The position numbers were made by a program, and so were the translations under genes. From NCBI RefSeq assembly GCF_007115105.1, contig NZ_SULJ01000001.1, positions 1-64,000 on the forward strand: DNA of 64,000 nucleotides, written 5' to 3'. The stretch is from Clostridium sp. HBUAS56010 (GTDB lineage Bacteria; Bacillota; Clostridia; Lachnospirales; Lachnospiraceae). How positions within the stretch are numbered: the stretch's first letter is position 1; each line of letters opens with the position of its first letter. Positions 15,279 through 25,800 of this stretch are shown piece after piece. The notes beneath the pieces were generated by a model. It was given only the letters and a program-made list of their open reading frames with translations, did not search any database and had not been told where the DNA came from.

Positions 15279-18113
15279 ATAGGAACAGATGAACAAAAGC
15301 AGAGTAGTGCTATTAATATTAGGAGCATACAGGCAGCAAGCCTTTATAGATGTAGCAACGGTTATAAATTTAAGATATCTAAGAAAAAAGAGAAACCAAA
15401 ATACAAAGAATCATACTTAGATTTTGGAAACGCAGTTATAAATAACAGTTTGTTTGCGGAATATGTGCGAAGGCATGGTGTGACCGTCAAAAAGCATATT
15501 AGTTTAGATTTTATAATGATTAAATTTGATTTTGGTGTTGAAGAAGATGATTCGGTTGAAGGAGAGTATAAGCCACCTGTTTCAGCAGAGGATCTGAGGA
15601 AGTACTATTATGAGAATGGTGCAGAGATTACTTGGCAAACATATGATTCTGAAACTGGTAAAGTGATTCCTGGTTCTGGGAAGACTATAATATACAGAAT
15701 GTTGATGAGAAGCCCTGGAAAAGCCAAGGAAGGACACTGTATTTTTATCAGAGATGATTTGCTGAATAAAACAAGGAAATATTTAACAATGGGTTTATGG
15801 GATAGAATGGAAAATGTAAAAGGTGCTCAAATTGTAGAGTTATCTGCATACGCTCCATTGATAACGGCCACGGCAATAGACTACATAAATATACCTTTGG
15901 AAAACATATTTGTATTAAAAGATGAAAAGGTGTCTGTATTTAAAAAGGCTGTTGCAGTTGGCGTTAAAGATATTGAATATTTTAGAACTGAAAAAGACTT
16001 TCCCCAATTTGAAGAATATATAAATAAATTTAATCTCACCTTTTATCAAAACAAAGCCAAAAAGAATCCGAATTTAGTAAAGATTGAGCGGACTAAAAAG
16101 GCACTTAAAGAGTACGGTATAGACATAAGTCTTTGTCCGACAAAAAAAGTTAAAGATAAAAAGAAACAGTGTTATGTTGACAGAGGAGATGAACCAGCAA
16201 AAATAACAAATGTTTTATGGGACGGTATGGGACTTGTTGATGATTCAATTTTTCCATCAGACGCAACAGGGTTTATTTACTGTAGAAGTCATTTCTTTAA
16301 ATCTTGTTTATTTAGAGGAAAAATACAAGAATATTTTAAAGATAACTATGGAAAGGAATACGAAACTGCTTATGAAACAGATATGATTGGTCGCAGAATT
16401 AAAGTGACTGACATAAAGGTGATCGTTACAGAAAATTCCTTAAAGTGGATAAAGTTTATAAAATTAATGAGTAAAGACGGATCTCTTGCTAGTGCATTTA
16501 ATTATTATAATGAATTTATGAAAAAGGATGGAGAGCGTTTTGCCATCGTAAAAACAGCGCATACTAGTAAGTGGGGGGATTTACAGAGAAGTTCGTTCCA
16601 GATGAATAATACTTTGCTTACTAGGGATTACAATGTACTACGTGAAATAGCAAAAGAGAGCATCGATTATTGTAATAGCCTAAAATTAAGTGATGAAGCT
16701 TTTTTAAGGCACTTAGACATAACTGGAAGTGCAAAATACAGTATCAATAATATACTCATTGATTTGTATAGAATTAATGACGAGTTTAGATACATGGAAT
16801 ATTTTAAACGCAAGAAAAGAAGTATAATTAACGAATTTAAAGACCAGAGGTTAAAGCTGGGAAAATTATTGCAGCAAGGCGACAATCTTACCATATGTGG
16901 TAATCCTGTTGCAATGTTACGAAAAGTTGTTAGTGAAACGAAAAAAAACTTCCTTGATGAGCAATGTTTTAAGACAATCTCAGATGGTATCCAATGCTAT
17001 ACCACTCGATTTCCTGAAAACGAGTATATTGCTGGGTTCCGATCTCCGCATAACTCGCCTAATAATATTGTGCATTTGGAAAATATTTATCCAGAAAAAA
17101 TTATAAGATATTTCCCAGATCTAAGTGACAATGTAATCATAATTAATGGGATTGGAACTGATGTACAGAGTCGACTTAACGGACAGGATTTAGATACAGA
17201 TTCAATTTTTGCAACGAATCAAAAGGATATAGTCAAATTGGCAAAGAAAGCATATCTTTACTACCCTACAATCGTGAATGATATAAAAACAATTGGTACT
17301 AGCGAATATGATAAAAGTATGGAATCATATGCAATAATGGATTCAAATATATCAAAGGCGCAGTATTCTATAGGGTATGCGAGTAATATTGCTCAGTTGG
17401 CACTAAGTTATTACTTTGATGTAGGGTGCAATAATAGGGATTTGGAAAATATATTTATCATGTGTTCCGTCCTGGCACAGGTAGCCATAGACTCCGCAAA
17501 GAGAAATTTTGAGATAAAGGTTAGCTCTGAATTATCAAGAATATCGAATATGGAATGTATGAAGCGAGAGCCTAGATATCCTGTATTCTATGCAGATGTT
17601 CAAAAGAATAATAACAAGAGAAAAAAAGGTAAAAAGTTGGAAATTAAGAAAATCGATGTTGCTTCTTTCAATTGCCCGATGGATATTCTGTATAAAATTA
17701 TTAATAATGAGATTATTAATCTTACAGAACATAAAGATTTGAACACTAAAATTTATAAGGAAAAAGATGAAGGAGTAAAACCTATCTTTGAGTATGATGA
17801 GAAATTAAATAATAGAAAGCAGTATCCTAAAGTCATAAGCATAGTTAAGGAATATCGTGAAAATGTCCACAAAATTGAAAAATCAAACGATAATTACCAT
17901 GTTAATAGATTGAACGAATTTGAACTTTGTATGAAAAAATTAAAGAATATCACCATTAATAAAAATACCATGGGTGCTTTGATTAATTATTCATTTGCGA
18001 AAGGGAATGAAGACATTAGAGATAGTTTGTTAATTGTGTTATATGATAAGAACAGAGAACAATTTTTGAAGTGTTTTAAAAAAACAGAAAAAACGTCACA
18101 GGAAGTGACCTGA
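15279..18113 (+). CDS. YonO/QDE-1-like single-subunit RNA polymerase, predicted AUA start
   Basis: A 944-residue protein whose catalytic signature is LNGQDLDTDSIF, near residue 630. This is the DxDxD Mg-binding loop of two-barrel RNA polymerases (NADFDGD in multisubunit enzymes, GGDLDGD in RdRPs). It is preceded by a second-barrel-like run, GFRSPHNSPNNIVHLENI, and VIIINGIGTDVQSR. Single-chain members such as SP-beta YonO transcribe late phage genes. The GSGKT near residue 125 lacks ATPase context. A stop codon lies two codons before ATA 15279, and GGGAGG ends 8 nt before it. The first standard start, TTG 15450, would delete 57 plausible residues. It lies before the tail genes, which it may transcribe. 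Confidence 0.75.
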   Translation: MGTDEQKQSSAINIRSIQAASLYRCSNGYKFKISKKKEKPKYKESYLDFGNAVINNSLFAEYVRRHGVTVKKHISLDFIMIKFDFGVEEDDSVEGEYKPPVSAEDLRKYYYENGAEITWQTYDSETGKVIPGSGKTIIYRMLMRSPGKAKEGHCIFIRDDLLNKTRKYLTMGLWDRMENVKGAQIVELSAYAPLITATAIDYINIPLENIFVLKDEKVSVFKKAVAVGVKDIEYFRTEKDFPQFEEYINKFNLTFYQNKAKKNPNLVKIERTKKALKEYGIDISLCPTKKVKDKKKQCYVDRGDEPAKITNVLWDGMGLVDDSIFPSDATGFIYCRSHFFKSCLFRGKIQEYFKDNYGKEYETAYETDMIGRRIKVTDIKVIVTENSLKWIKFIKLMSKDGSLASAFNYYNEFMKKDGERFAIVKTAHTSKWGDLQRSSFQMNNTLLTRDYNVLREIAKESIDYCNSLKLSDEAFLRHLDITGSAKYSINNILIDLYRINDEFRYMEYFKRKKRSIINEFKDQRLKLGKLLQQGDNLTICGNPVAMLRKVVSETKKNFLDEQCFKTISDGIQCYTTRFPENEYIAGFRSPHNSPNNIVHLENIYPEKIIRYFPDLSDNVIIINGIGTDVQSRLNGQDLDTDSIFATNQKDIVKLAKKAYLYYPTIVNDIKTIGTSEYDKSMESYAIMDSNISKAQYSIGYASNIAQLALSYYFDVGCNNRDLENIFIMCSVLAQVAIDSAKRNFEIKVSSELSRISNMECMKREPRYPVFYADVQKNNNKRKKGKKLEIKKIDVASFNCPMDILYKIINNEIINLTEHKDLNTKIYKEKDEGVKPIFEYDEKLNNRKQYPKVISIVKEYRENVHKIEKSNDNYHVNRLNEFELCMKKLKNITINKNTMGALINYSFAKGNEDIRDSLLIVLYDKNREQFLKCFKKTEKTSQEVT

Positions 18114-18158
18114 AACCGTTGTTTTATAAGGCTTTTCAATATTTGTATATGAAGATAG

Positions 18159-18212
18159 GATATGAAAGAAACGTAAGTCGAGTAGTGTCCTTTCTCATAT
18201 AATATTTTTTAT
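18159..18212 (+). terminator. probable terminator after the RNA polymerase gene
   Basis: ATATGAAAG and CTTTCTCATAT form a roughly 10-bp stem with a 20-nt loop, followed by AATATTTTTTAT. It is weaker than a classic terminator but well placed. Confidence 0.5.
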
Positions 18213-18368
18213 ATGCAATTAAATTATAATTACCCATAATGAACTATACTACATAACGGAAGTTTTGTATATGGTAAATATGCACAAAAATAGTGCTTAC
18301 TATTAGTGCAGTTAATTATTTTTCAATTAAAAAGGGATATGCAAATAAAACTGAAAGGTGGTGATCTA

Positions 18369-18566
18369 ATGTCAAATAGTGAATTAAGAAGTATTTATTG
18401 CACACGCTTGGAACGGGAGAAACAAAAATATATTGCAAAGGTAACGGGTATTGACGTAAGTATTTTATCAAAATTCAAATCAGGGAAAATTGATTTGTAC
18501 CCGCATTTATTCGTAAAACTTGAAGCATATCTTTTAGGCAATGAAACAGAATGTCATGAGAAATAA
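18369..18566 (+). CDS. small helix-turn-helix protein, 65 residues
   Basis: The sequence has an XRE-like core: LEREKQKYIAKVTGIDVSIL followed by SKFKSGKIDLYPHLFVKLEAYLL, where 'IAKVTGI..S.LSKFKSGK' is helix-turn-helix. The ATG at 18369 follows AAAGGTGGTGATCTA. As the first gene of the tail segment it could regulate the structural genes. Confidence 0.7.
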   Translation: MSNSELRSIYCTRLEREKQKYIAKVTGIDVSILSKFKSGKIDLYPHLFVKLEAYLLGNETECHEK

Positions 18567-18586
18567 TAATCTGAAAGGGTGATTGC

Positions 18587-18760
18587 TTGAAACTAAACAA
18601 AGGTGATCGTATTAAATATGATGATTCAATTTACATAGTTATGGCGGTTGTTTGGTCTGCTGTTTATTTGCAGTTGGCAAGTGATAATGGGAAAGATTAC
18701 AGTTTTACAATGGAACAGTTACATGAAAACGGATATCGAGATATCGAAATTATAAAATGA
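18587..18760 (+). CDS. hypothetical protein, 57 residues, TTG start
   Basis: Starting at TTG after GAAAGGGTGATTGC, it reads (M)KLNKGDRIKYDDSIYIVMAV and is a compact SH3-like beta protein by appearance, ending YRDIEIIK. It lies between the HTH gene and the 163-residue gene with short spacings. Function unknown. Confidence 0.6.
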   Translation: MKLNKGDRIKYDDSIYIVMAVVWSAVYLQLASDNGKDYSFTMEQLHENGYRDIEIIK

Positions 18761-18776
18761 TGGAGGAAATTAAATT

Positions 18777-19268
18777 ATGGAGAACAATAATGTATATGAT
18801 GTGGAAATGGTAGCTTCGGTATTAGGAGGATTATCAGAAAATGAAAGAGGACTGCTGTTAAGTGCATTAAAAATTGATGCCCTAGTTTTGTCTGCAAACG
18901 ATGATGTTGCACAAGAACATATAGCACATTGGATTGATTCGTATATCCGTGTTATGAGTAATTTAAAGGACGGTTTTATTCACTTTATTGAAAAAATCCA
19001 TTCAGGAAATCCGGTGTATTCATATGATAAAGAAATGGAGAGTTTTAAAAAATTTAGGGAAAGCATTAGCAGAGAAGATAAGGATAAAATTGATTCATTT
19101 TTTACTGAAAATCCAATTAGTGTTCCCCCTGTAGATTTGTGTGATACGTTGGGAAAATCTAGAAGTTTTCAAGATGTCTTAGATGATGTTGCAAAACGTT
19201 ACAATAATGCAGATGAAGATGAACGTAAAAGTATCGTAGCCTTATTCAGTTACCTTTTAGGAAGTTGA
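18777..19268 (+). CDS. hypothetical protein in tail module, 163 residues
   Basis: An acidic, mostly alpha-helical soluble protein (NERGLLLSALKIDALVLSAN, later KRYNNADEDERKSIVALFSY). GGAGG precedes the ATG, and the next gene starts 8 bp after its stop. Position just before a gp10-like gene and the tape measure suggests a head-tail or tail-assembly role, but I see no family signature. Confidence 0.6.
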   Translation: MENNNVYDVEMVASVLGGLSENERGLLLSALKIDALVLSANDDVAQEHIAHWIDSYIRVMSNLKDGFIHFIEKIHSGNPVYSYDKEMESFKKFRESISREDKDKIDSFFTENPISVPPVDLCDTLGKSRSFQDVLDDVAKRYNNADEDERKSIVALFSYLLGS

Positions 19269-19275
19269 TGAACGA

Positions 19276-19758
19276 ATGAAAGATTTAAAGACTAGGCTAA
19301 AAAACCTTGATGTCTCCAAACTTAAAATGAAAAATGGTAAGACAATCGAGGAAGAAATGAAGCGTCATGCTGCAATACTAGCGGACTGTATCCAATATGA
19401 ATTAGATGCAGTCTATAACAGCTATTCTCCGAAATATTACAATCGTACTTTTGGACTTTACAATTCGTTGCACATTGGAGATATGAGAATAGACGTTTCC
19501 TCTAGTGGAACAGATTTATCCATTAAGTTGGAATTTGATGATGGAGCAATACATAAAGGATTAGATGGCTCCGACGCTGACACAGCCATATTAATTAATG
19601 ATGGTTGGCAAACACATGGTAGTTTTGCAGATGTGCCTTATTTTGGATATAGAGAAGCTACTCATTTTATTGAAAATGGAATAAGTGACTATAAAAGAAG
19701 TACAATCAACCCGTTCAATGTTAGATTAACAAAGAATGGAATGTCGGAATTATTTTAG
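19276..19758 (+). CDS. HK97 gp10-like tail completion protein
   Basis: At 160 residues it fits the HK97-gp10/tail-completion family: a helical start, then SPKYYNRTFGLYNSLHIGDM, a beta-rich middle and a C-terminal DVPYFGYREATHFIENGI. Such proteins join the siphophage tail to the neck. It precedes the tape measure by 48 bp, although major tail and chaperone genes normally between them are absent. Assignment is moderate because no highly conserved residue decides it. Confidence 0.55.
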   Translation: MKDLKTRLKNLDVSKLKMKNGKTIEEEMKRHAAILADCIQYELDAVYNSYSPKYYNRTFGLYNSLHIGDMRIDVSSSGTDLSIKLEFDDGAIHKGLDGSDADTAILINDGWQTHGSFADVPYFGYREATHFIENGISDYKRSTINPFNVRLTKNGMSELF

Positions 19759-19806
19759 GAACGAGGGTTGTAAGAGGCCTTCGCTCTTTTCGAATGGAGG
19801 AAATTA

Positions 19807-22800
19807 ATGGGAAGTAGCGCAGAAATTGAATTACTGGCGGGGTTGGATTTATCGGCAAGTGAAAAACAAGTAATTAGTGATATACAAAAATTAAACAAGA
19901 TGATTCTGGCAAGTGGAAAAGGAAACATCAATCTAAAAATAGGCGAGATCGACACGAAACAAGTGAAAGAACTTGAAAGTGTGTTAAATAATATTAACGC
20001 CAGAGTAAGAGTGGGGAGCTCTGTATTTCAGCAGTTTGGATCAACCTTAGAAGATGCCTTTCGTACCTTTACTATGGCGAATATGCTTCAAGACGCTATA
20101 TATAAAGTAGTTGCAGGTGGAAAAGCGTCTGTTGAGACAGTAAAGGACTTAGATGACGCAGCAACATCGTTGAGAATGGCAACAGGCGATTCTTACGAGT
20201 CTGTAAGGCGATTAATGAGCCAGTATAATGATATGGGGCAAACTTTAGGAGCCGTTACGACTGATGTCTCAAATGCCGCTGATGCCTGGTTGCGTCAGGG
20301 ACATACCATTGATAATACGAATAAATTAATTAAAGACTCTATGGTATTAAGCAAGGTATCAAATTTGGATACCGCGGTAAGCACAAAATATCTCACTTCT
20401 GCCATGCAAGGTTATAAAGTGGCGGTTGATGATGTGGCTAGGGTGGTAGACAAACTTTCAGCTGTCGACCTAGAAAGTGCTACTGATGCAGGAGGGCTTG
20501 CCGAGGCTATGTCTAGAACTTCCGAGTCTGCCAATATTGCTGGAATAAGTATGGATAGACTTCTCGGAATGATTGCTACTGTTGGTGAAGTCACACAGAA
20601 ACAAATGTCAAGTATTGGTGAGTCGTATAAAACAATTTTTTCCAGAATGAGGGATATTTCTGATAATAAGTTATCTATTGTTGGAGACGATGGAGAAATA
20701 GAGGATATCTCAAAAGTTGAAATCGTTTTAAATAAACTTGGAATTAAATTACGAGATAGTAATCAAGAGTTTAGAAATTTTCAGATTGTACTAGATGAAG
20801 TGGCTGGCTCTTGGGGGACATATAGCTCAGTACAACAGGCCGCTATTGCAAAGGCATTTAGTGGCGTTCGTCAGCAAGAGAATTTCTTAGTTTTAATGGA
20901 AAATTGGGATAAGGTAAAAGAATATACTGAAGTGGCTGCCAATAGTGCAGGAACCGCAGAGGAAAAGTTTGGATACTACTTGGAAAGTCTGGAAGCAAAA
21001 ACAAATTCTCTGAAAGCCAGTATGGAAGATTTGGCCTCTACTACGATCAGCAAAGAATTATATGCGTCCATATTAGATACTTCTAAATCCGTTGTAGATT
21101 TTACAAATGAAACAGGACTCTTAAAAGGTGCATTGGCTGGACTTGGAACAGCAGGAGCATTATATACATTTCAGCAGTTAGCTTTGCTCATTGGAAAGAC
21201 GGCTCTTGAATTAACAAAGTTTTCCGAAGCGTTGGAAGTAATTAAGACGGTAAATGCAACTTCAAGTATGCAGAAGTTACTTGATTTAACGAGTGGGTTA
21301 AGTGCTTCCCAGACAAAATTATTGCTTTCTACTGCAAATCTTACCAATGCACAAAGAATCCAGATTTTAATAAATCAGGGTTTGACGGAGTCCCAAGCAG
21401 TAACCAAATTATCTACAATGGGGCTTGTTTCTGCTAATGGTTCTGCTGCCGTAGCAACTACATCGCTCACAGGTGCCTTAAAAGGGCTATGGGCTACGTT
21501 AATGGCGAATCCCTTAGTATTGGTGGCAACAGGTGTAACAGCCGGTATAATGGCATTTACGACGTATGAGAACCATATCAAAAAAGTTAAGGAAGAAACC
21601 GCTGAAGCAGCAAGTCAAATAAGATCTTCTATCGATGAAACAATAAATAAGTACAATACTCAAAAAGAAGCCATTGATAGTTTGTCTGGTAGATTTACAG
21701 AGTTATCAAGCGGAGTAGATGATTATGGTAATAACGTATCTCTCACCAATGAACAGATGGACGAATATAACAGCCTTGTTAAAAAGTTGGTTGAAATTAA
21801 TCCGTCTATTGTAAAAGGATACGATGATCAAAATCAAGCTATTGTCAATAAAAACACTGTTTTATCCGAAACAATCAGACTACTTGAAAGAGAAAGACAG
21901 TTAGAGTTAGAGAAAGAAACTTCTTCCGACAAATTGGAAACAGTTGGAGCAGATGCAGTCAATAAAAGGAATGATCTATATGGTATTGGAAGTCCCTATG
22001 ATAAATCGGGTGATCTTAGACTTGATACTGTATCGGGACAGGCTACACGTTTCGGAATTGAAGCTGCAAAGATTTTTAATGATGAATCGGTAAAGGCATT
22101 TTATGATTATACCAACTCACGTCCGTTTGAAAAATTGTATGGTAAAAGTGACTGGCTGAAAACTTTTGGATTTGATGTTGCAGATGAAGACATGGACTTA
22201 GATATACAAGGATTTATGGAAAGAAATATAGGTGTATTTTCTAAGAATATGGACGATATTCTTCAAAAAGCTGGTATCGATCCAAGATCTGAACAAGCAA
22301 GAAGTCTTAAGATGTATGTCCAGGAGTGGCAGACTTTAGACAGTGAATTGAAGTCATTGGACGGTACATATATTGACAGCTATCTCCAAAAGATTCCCCG
22401 GCTAGTAGATGGCTATGGTGAATTGACCGATGCACAAAAATCATTTGTTGATAATTATGTCAAAGATAATTTTAGTGCAGAGGATTTGAAGAATAATGCA
22501 ACAGGTGTTAAGGCTTCAATCATTGGAATGGTTGAAAGTATCTCAGATGATCCTAAAATCAAAAGTGGAATCAATGACTTATTCGCTCTTGATGCAAAGA
22601 ATTTGAATGTCTCTGATTATGCAAAACAGTATAGTGATATTTTAGACCAGATTATTTCTCAGCTTAATTTATCTGATACAGATGCAAATAAATTACGTTT
22701 TAATCTTACGGTTGATACTGATGATCTGATGGAAAAATATAACAATGCCATTGCATCAGCTGAAGGTAAGTTTGGTCAAGATGAAACTAACTTCTTTAAA

Positions 22801-25800
22801 GTTAATAGTATTAATACCACAGAAGAAATAGATAGATGGCTTAAAATTGCACAGGGGGCTAAAACTGCGGAAGAAGCAGAAAAAGCCTATATTGAGCAGA
22901 GTAAGAATGTAGATTTGCCCGTTTCGAAAGAAGATGTTATTGCCAGTATAAATTCAATGTCTGAAGGGTTTGAATCTCTTGATAAGATAATGACCAGTAT
23001 GAAGGATAAAAAACCTTTTGACTATGGATTATTAAATGATAAGAAATTTCAAGATAACTTTGGCGGACTTGGTGAAGCATATACGGATTTCATTGAAACA
23101 GTATCCAATTCTCCAAAAGATGTAAAAGGTGCACAATCCGCTTTTGATAACCTAACTACGACATGGATTGATAGTAAACTTGCCCTAAAAGGTTACACAG
23201 AAGAAAATGCTAATATGATTGCTTCTATGTTGAAGAACATGGGTGTGGCTAATGCTGACGAGGTAGTTGCCAACAGATTGGCAGTTGCACATGAAAAACT
23301 TGCTGCTGAAAAATACTATAACGAAAACGCTTCTGAATCTTTGAGTAATGCTACAATGTCTGAAATTGATGGTTTCGTGAATGAAGGTATTGCAGCCGGT
23401 GTATCTGAACAGGCTATGTCACAGTTAGCTTTAGAAAAGTTATCAGTAAACGATATTAAAATTGATACCGCCAGTGATATTGATCAGGTAATTGCTCTAG
23501 CTAATGCAGCCGGGGCGAGTACGTCAGCATTGGATCAGTTGGCTAGAGCGAAGTCTGCATTTGCCAGCATTAACTCAGCTATTGCCAAAAGTACTGCACA
23601 GTTAGCAAATCCATCATTGGGATCTCCTATAGCTGCTGGACTAACAATGGCTACTGAAATGCTACACAATAACACAATGGCTGAATTAAGTGAAGCACAG
23701 AAGACGCTTGAAGGTATTGCAAACGGTACATTTGATTACGGCATTAAAATTAATGCAGACGATTTCAAAAAGGCTACATACAATGGGCCTAAATCTAGTA
23801 AGGCTGGCGGTAAGGATAAAAAGGAAAAAGATCCTACTCAATTTGACTGGATAAAAGTTCAAGCAGAACAGGCACAGAAGAGTGTTGAAAGAATTCAAGA
23901 CCAGATTAATGATGTTTCAAACTGGAAGCCTAAAAATACTCTAACTGATACTGCTATTTCTGAAATGTCAAAACAGGTGGAAGCGTTACAGGCCGAAGCC
24001 GACGCATATCAGGCCGAAGCTGATTCTTACGGGCTTTCTCCAACTTACATAGATAAAATCAAAAACGGTGCATTAGAAATTGAAGATATCACTGATGAAC
24101 TAGTTGCAAAAAATGTAAAAGGTTATCAAGAAGCATATAACAAAGCTGAAGATTTCCGGGACAAGATTGATGATGTAAAAAAATCTATGAAAGAATTAGC
24201 AAAATCCAGATTAGACAATATCATTAATGATTTTGATAGCCTTGTATCTCTCATGGATAAATATTCTTCCTATAGCAATAGTCTCATTGATTTACAAAAG
24301 GATTTAGGAGAGGAAATTTCTAATGTAGACTACGAAAACTTAATCAATCAGCAAGAAGCTATATACAATGAATTGCAAGGAAAATACGACACATTAAGCA
24401 AAGAATTGTCTAAGGCCGTATCTAGTGGCACAATAAAAGTTGGTACAGATGAATGGCGCAAGTATCGTGAAGAATTAGTTAGCGTAAATTCTGAAATGAA
24501 TGATGCCGTTTCCTCCATGAACGATTTTAGAAAAGCCATGATTGATCTTCCTTTTGAAGAGCTGGAAAGAATTTCTGACGCAACCAGCCGGGCAAATGAC
24601 GAATTAAGCACCATGTTAGAATTGATCGGAAATGATGGTCTTATTAATGGTGGAATGGTGACTTCCAAAGGTCTTACCAGACTAGCATTATTAGGGAAGC
24701 AGTTATCCAATGCTAAACAACAAGCAGCCGACTATGCAGAAGCCATAAATGCTGTCAATGAAATGTATGAAAATGGTTCTCTCACGCAGTCCGAATACAA
24801 CGAAAAGATAAATGAGTATACTTCTGCTCAACAATCCGCTGTTAAAGCCACCAAAGAAGCAAGGGATGCAATATTACAGTTTAGGTATGATGCAATTCAA
24901 GCAGAGATTGACGATTATAATGATTTGATTGCCAAGAAAAAAGAGGCGTTACAAACCGAAAAGGAATATCAAGATTACCTTGAAGAAATCAACGGCAAAC
25001 AGAATGATATTGGAAATCTGCAAAGGAAAATTGACGAGCTGTCATTATCTACTGATAGAAGGGATATTGCTCAAAGATTACAACTTGAAGCAGATATGGT
25101 AAAAGCTAAAGAAGAATTGGCTAAGACACAAGCGGATCATGCTTTTGATAAAACTCTTGAAAGTCTCGATAAACAAGGCGAAGAATATGAGAAAGCCAAG
25201 AATGATGAGCTTGATACCTTGAAAAATAATACCGACGCACAGGAAAAAGTAATTGAAGATTATCTTGGAAAAGTTAAAAAGGATCATAAGATTGTCTATA
25301 ACACTATTACTCAATACGGTGTTGATTATGGCTTAAAAATGACCGATGAACTTACGTCTCCGTGGGAATCTGCCACAAACGCAATGGACACATTCCAGAG
25401 TGCAGTTAGCGATGCTATCGCACAGATTAATATTGATATTGCAAATATTGATTTGTCTAAGCTGACTGAAATGGTAAGCACAATGTCTGGATTTTCTGCC
25501 AATGGTTCGGGAGCATCGTTTGAAGATGTTACTGGTGATGGCACATGGCAAAAGACATCTAAGGGTTGGTGGTATGGTAACTCCAATGATGATTATGTTT
25601 CTGATGGAGTTTATACCATTGGTGGTAAACAGTATAACTTCAACGAAGATGGATATATGAAATCTGGTTGGGATGATAGTACTGATCAGTGGAGATATTT
25701 TGAGCCAGAAAACGGTCAGATGGTTAAATCTACTTGGAGAAAAGGTTCAGATGGTAAAGAATATTACCTTAAATCTGATGGCACGATGGCTACGGACATG

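Noticed and set aside
15289-15291. ATG near the predicted AUA start of the polymerase
   Set aside because: It is out of frame with the polymerase (offset 10 nt from ATA 15279).
15639-15690. P-loop ATPase motif GSGKT in the polymerase gene
   Set aside because: No Walker B or hydrophobic beta strand context; it lies in a conserved-looking part of a protein whose catalytic signature is DxDxD.
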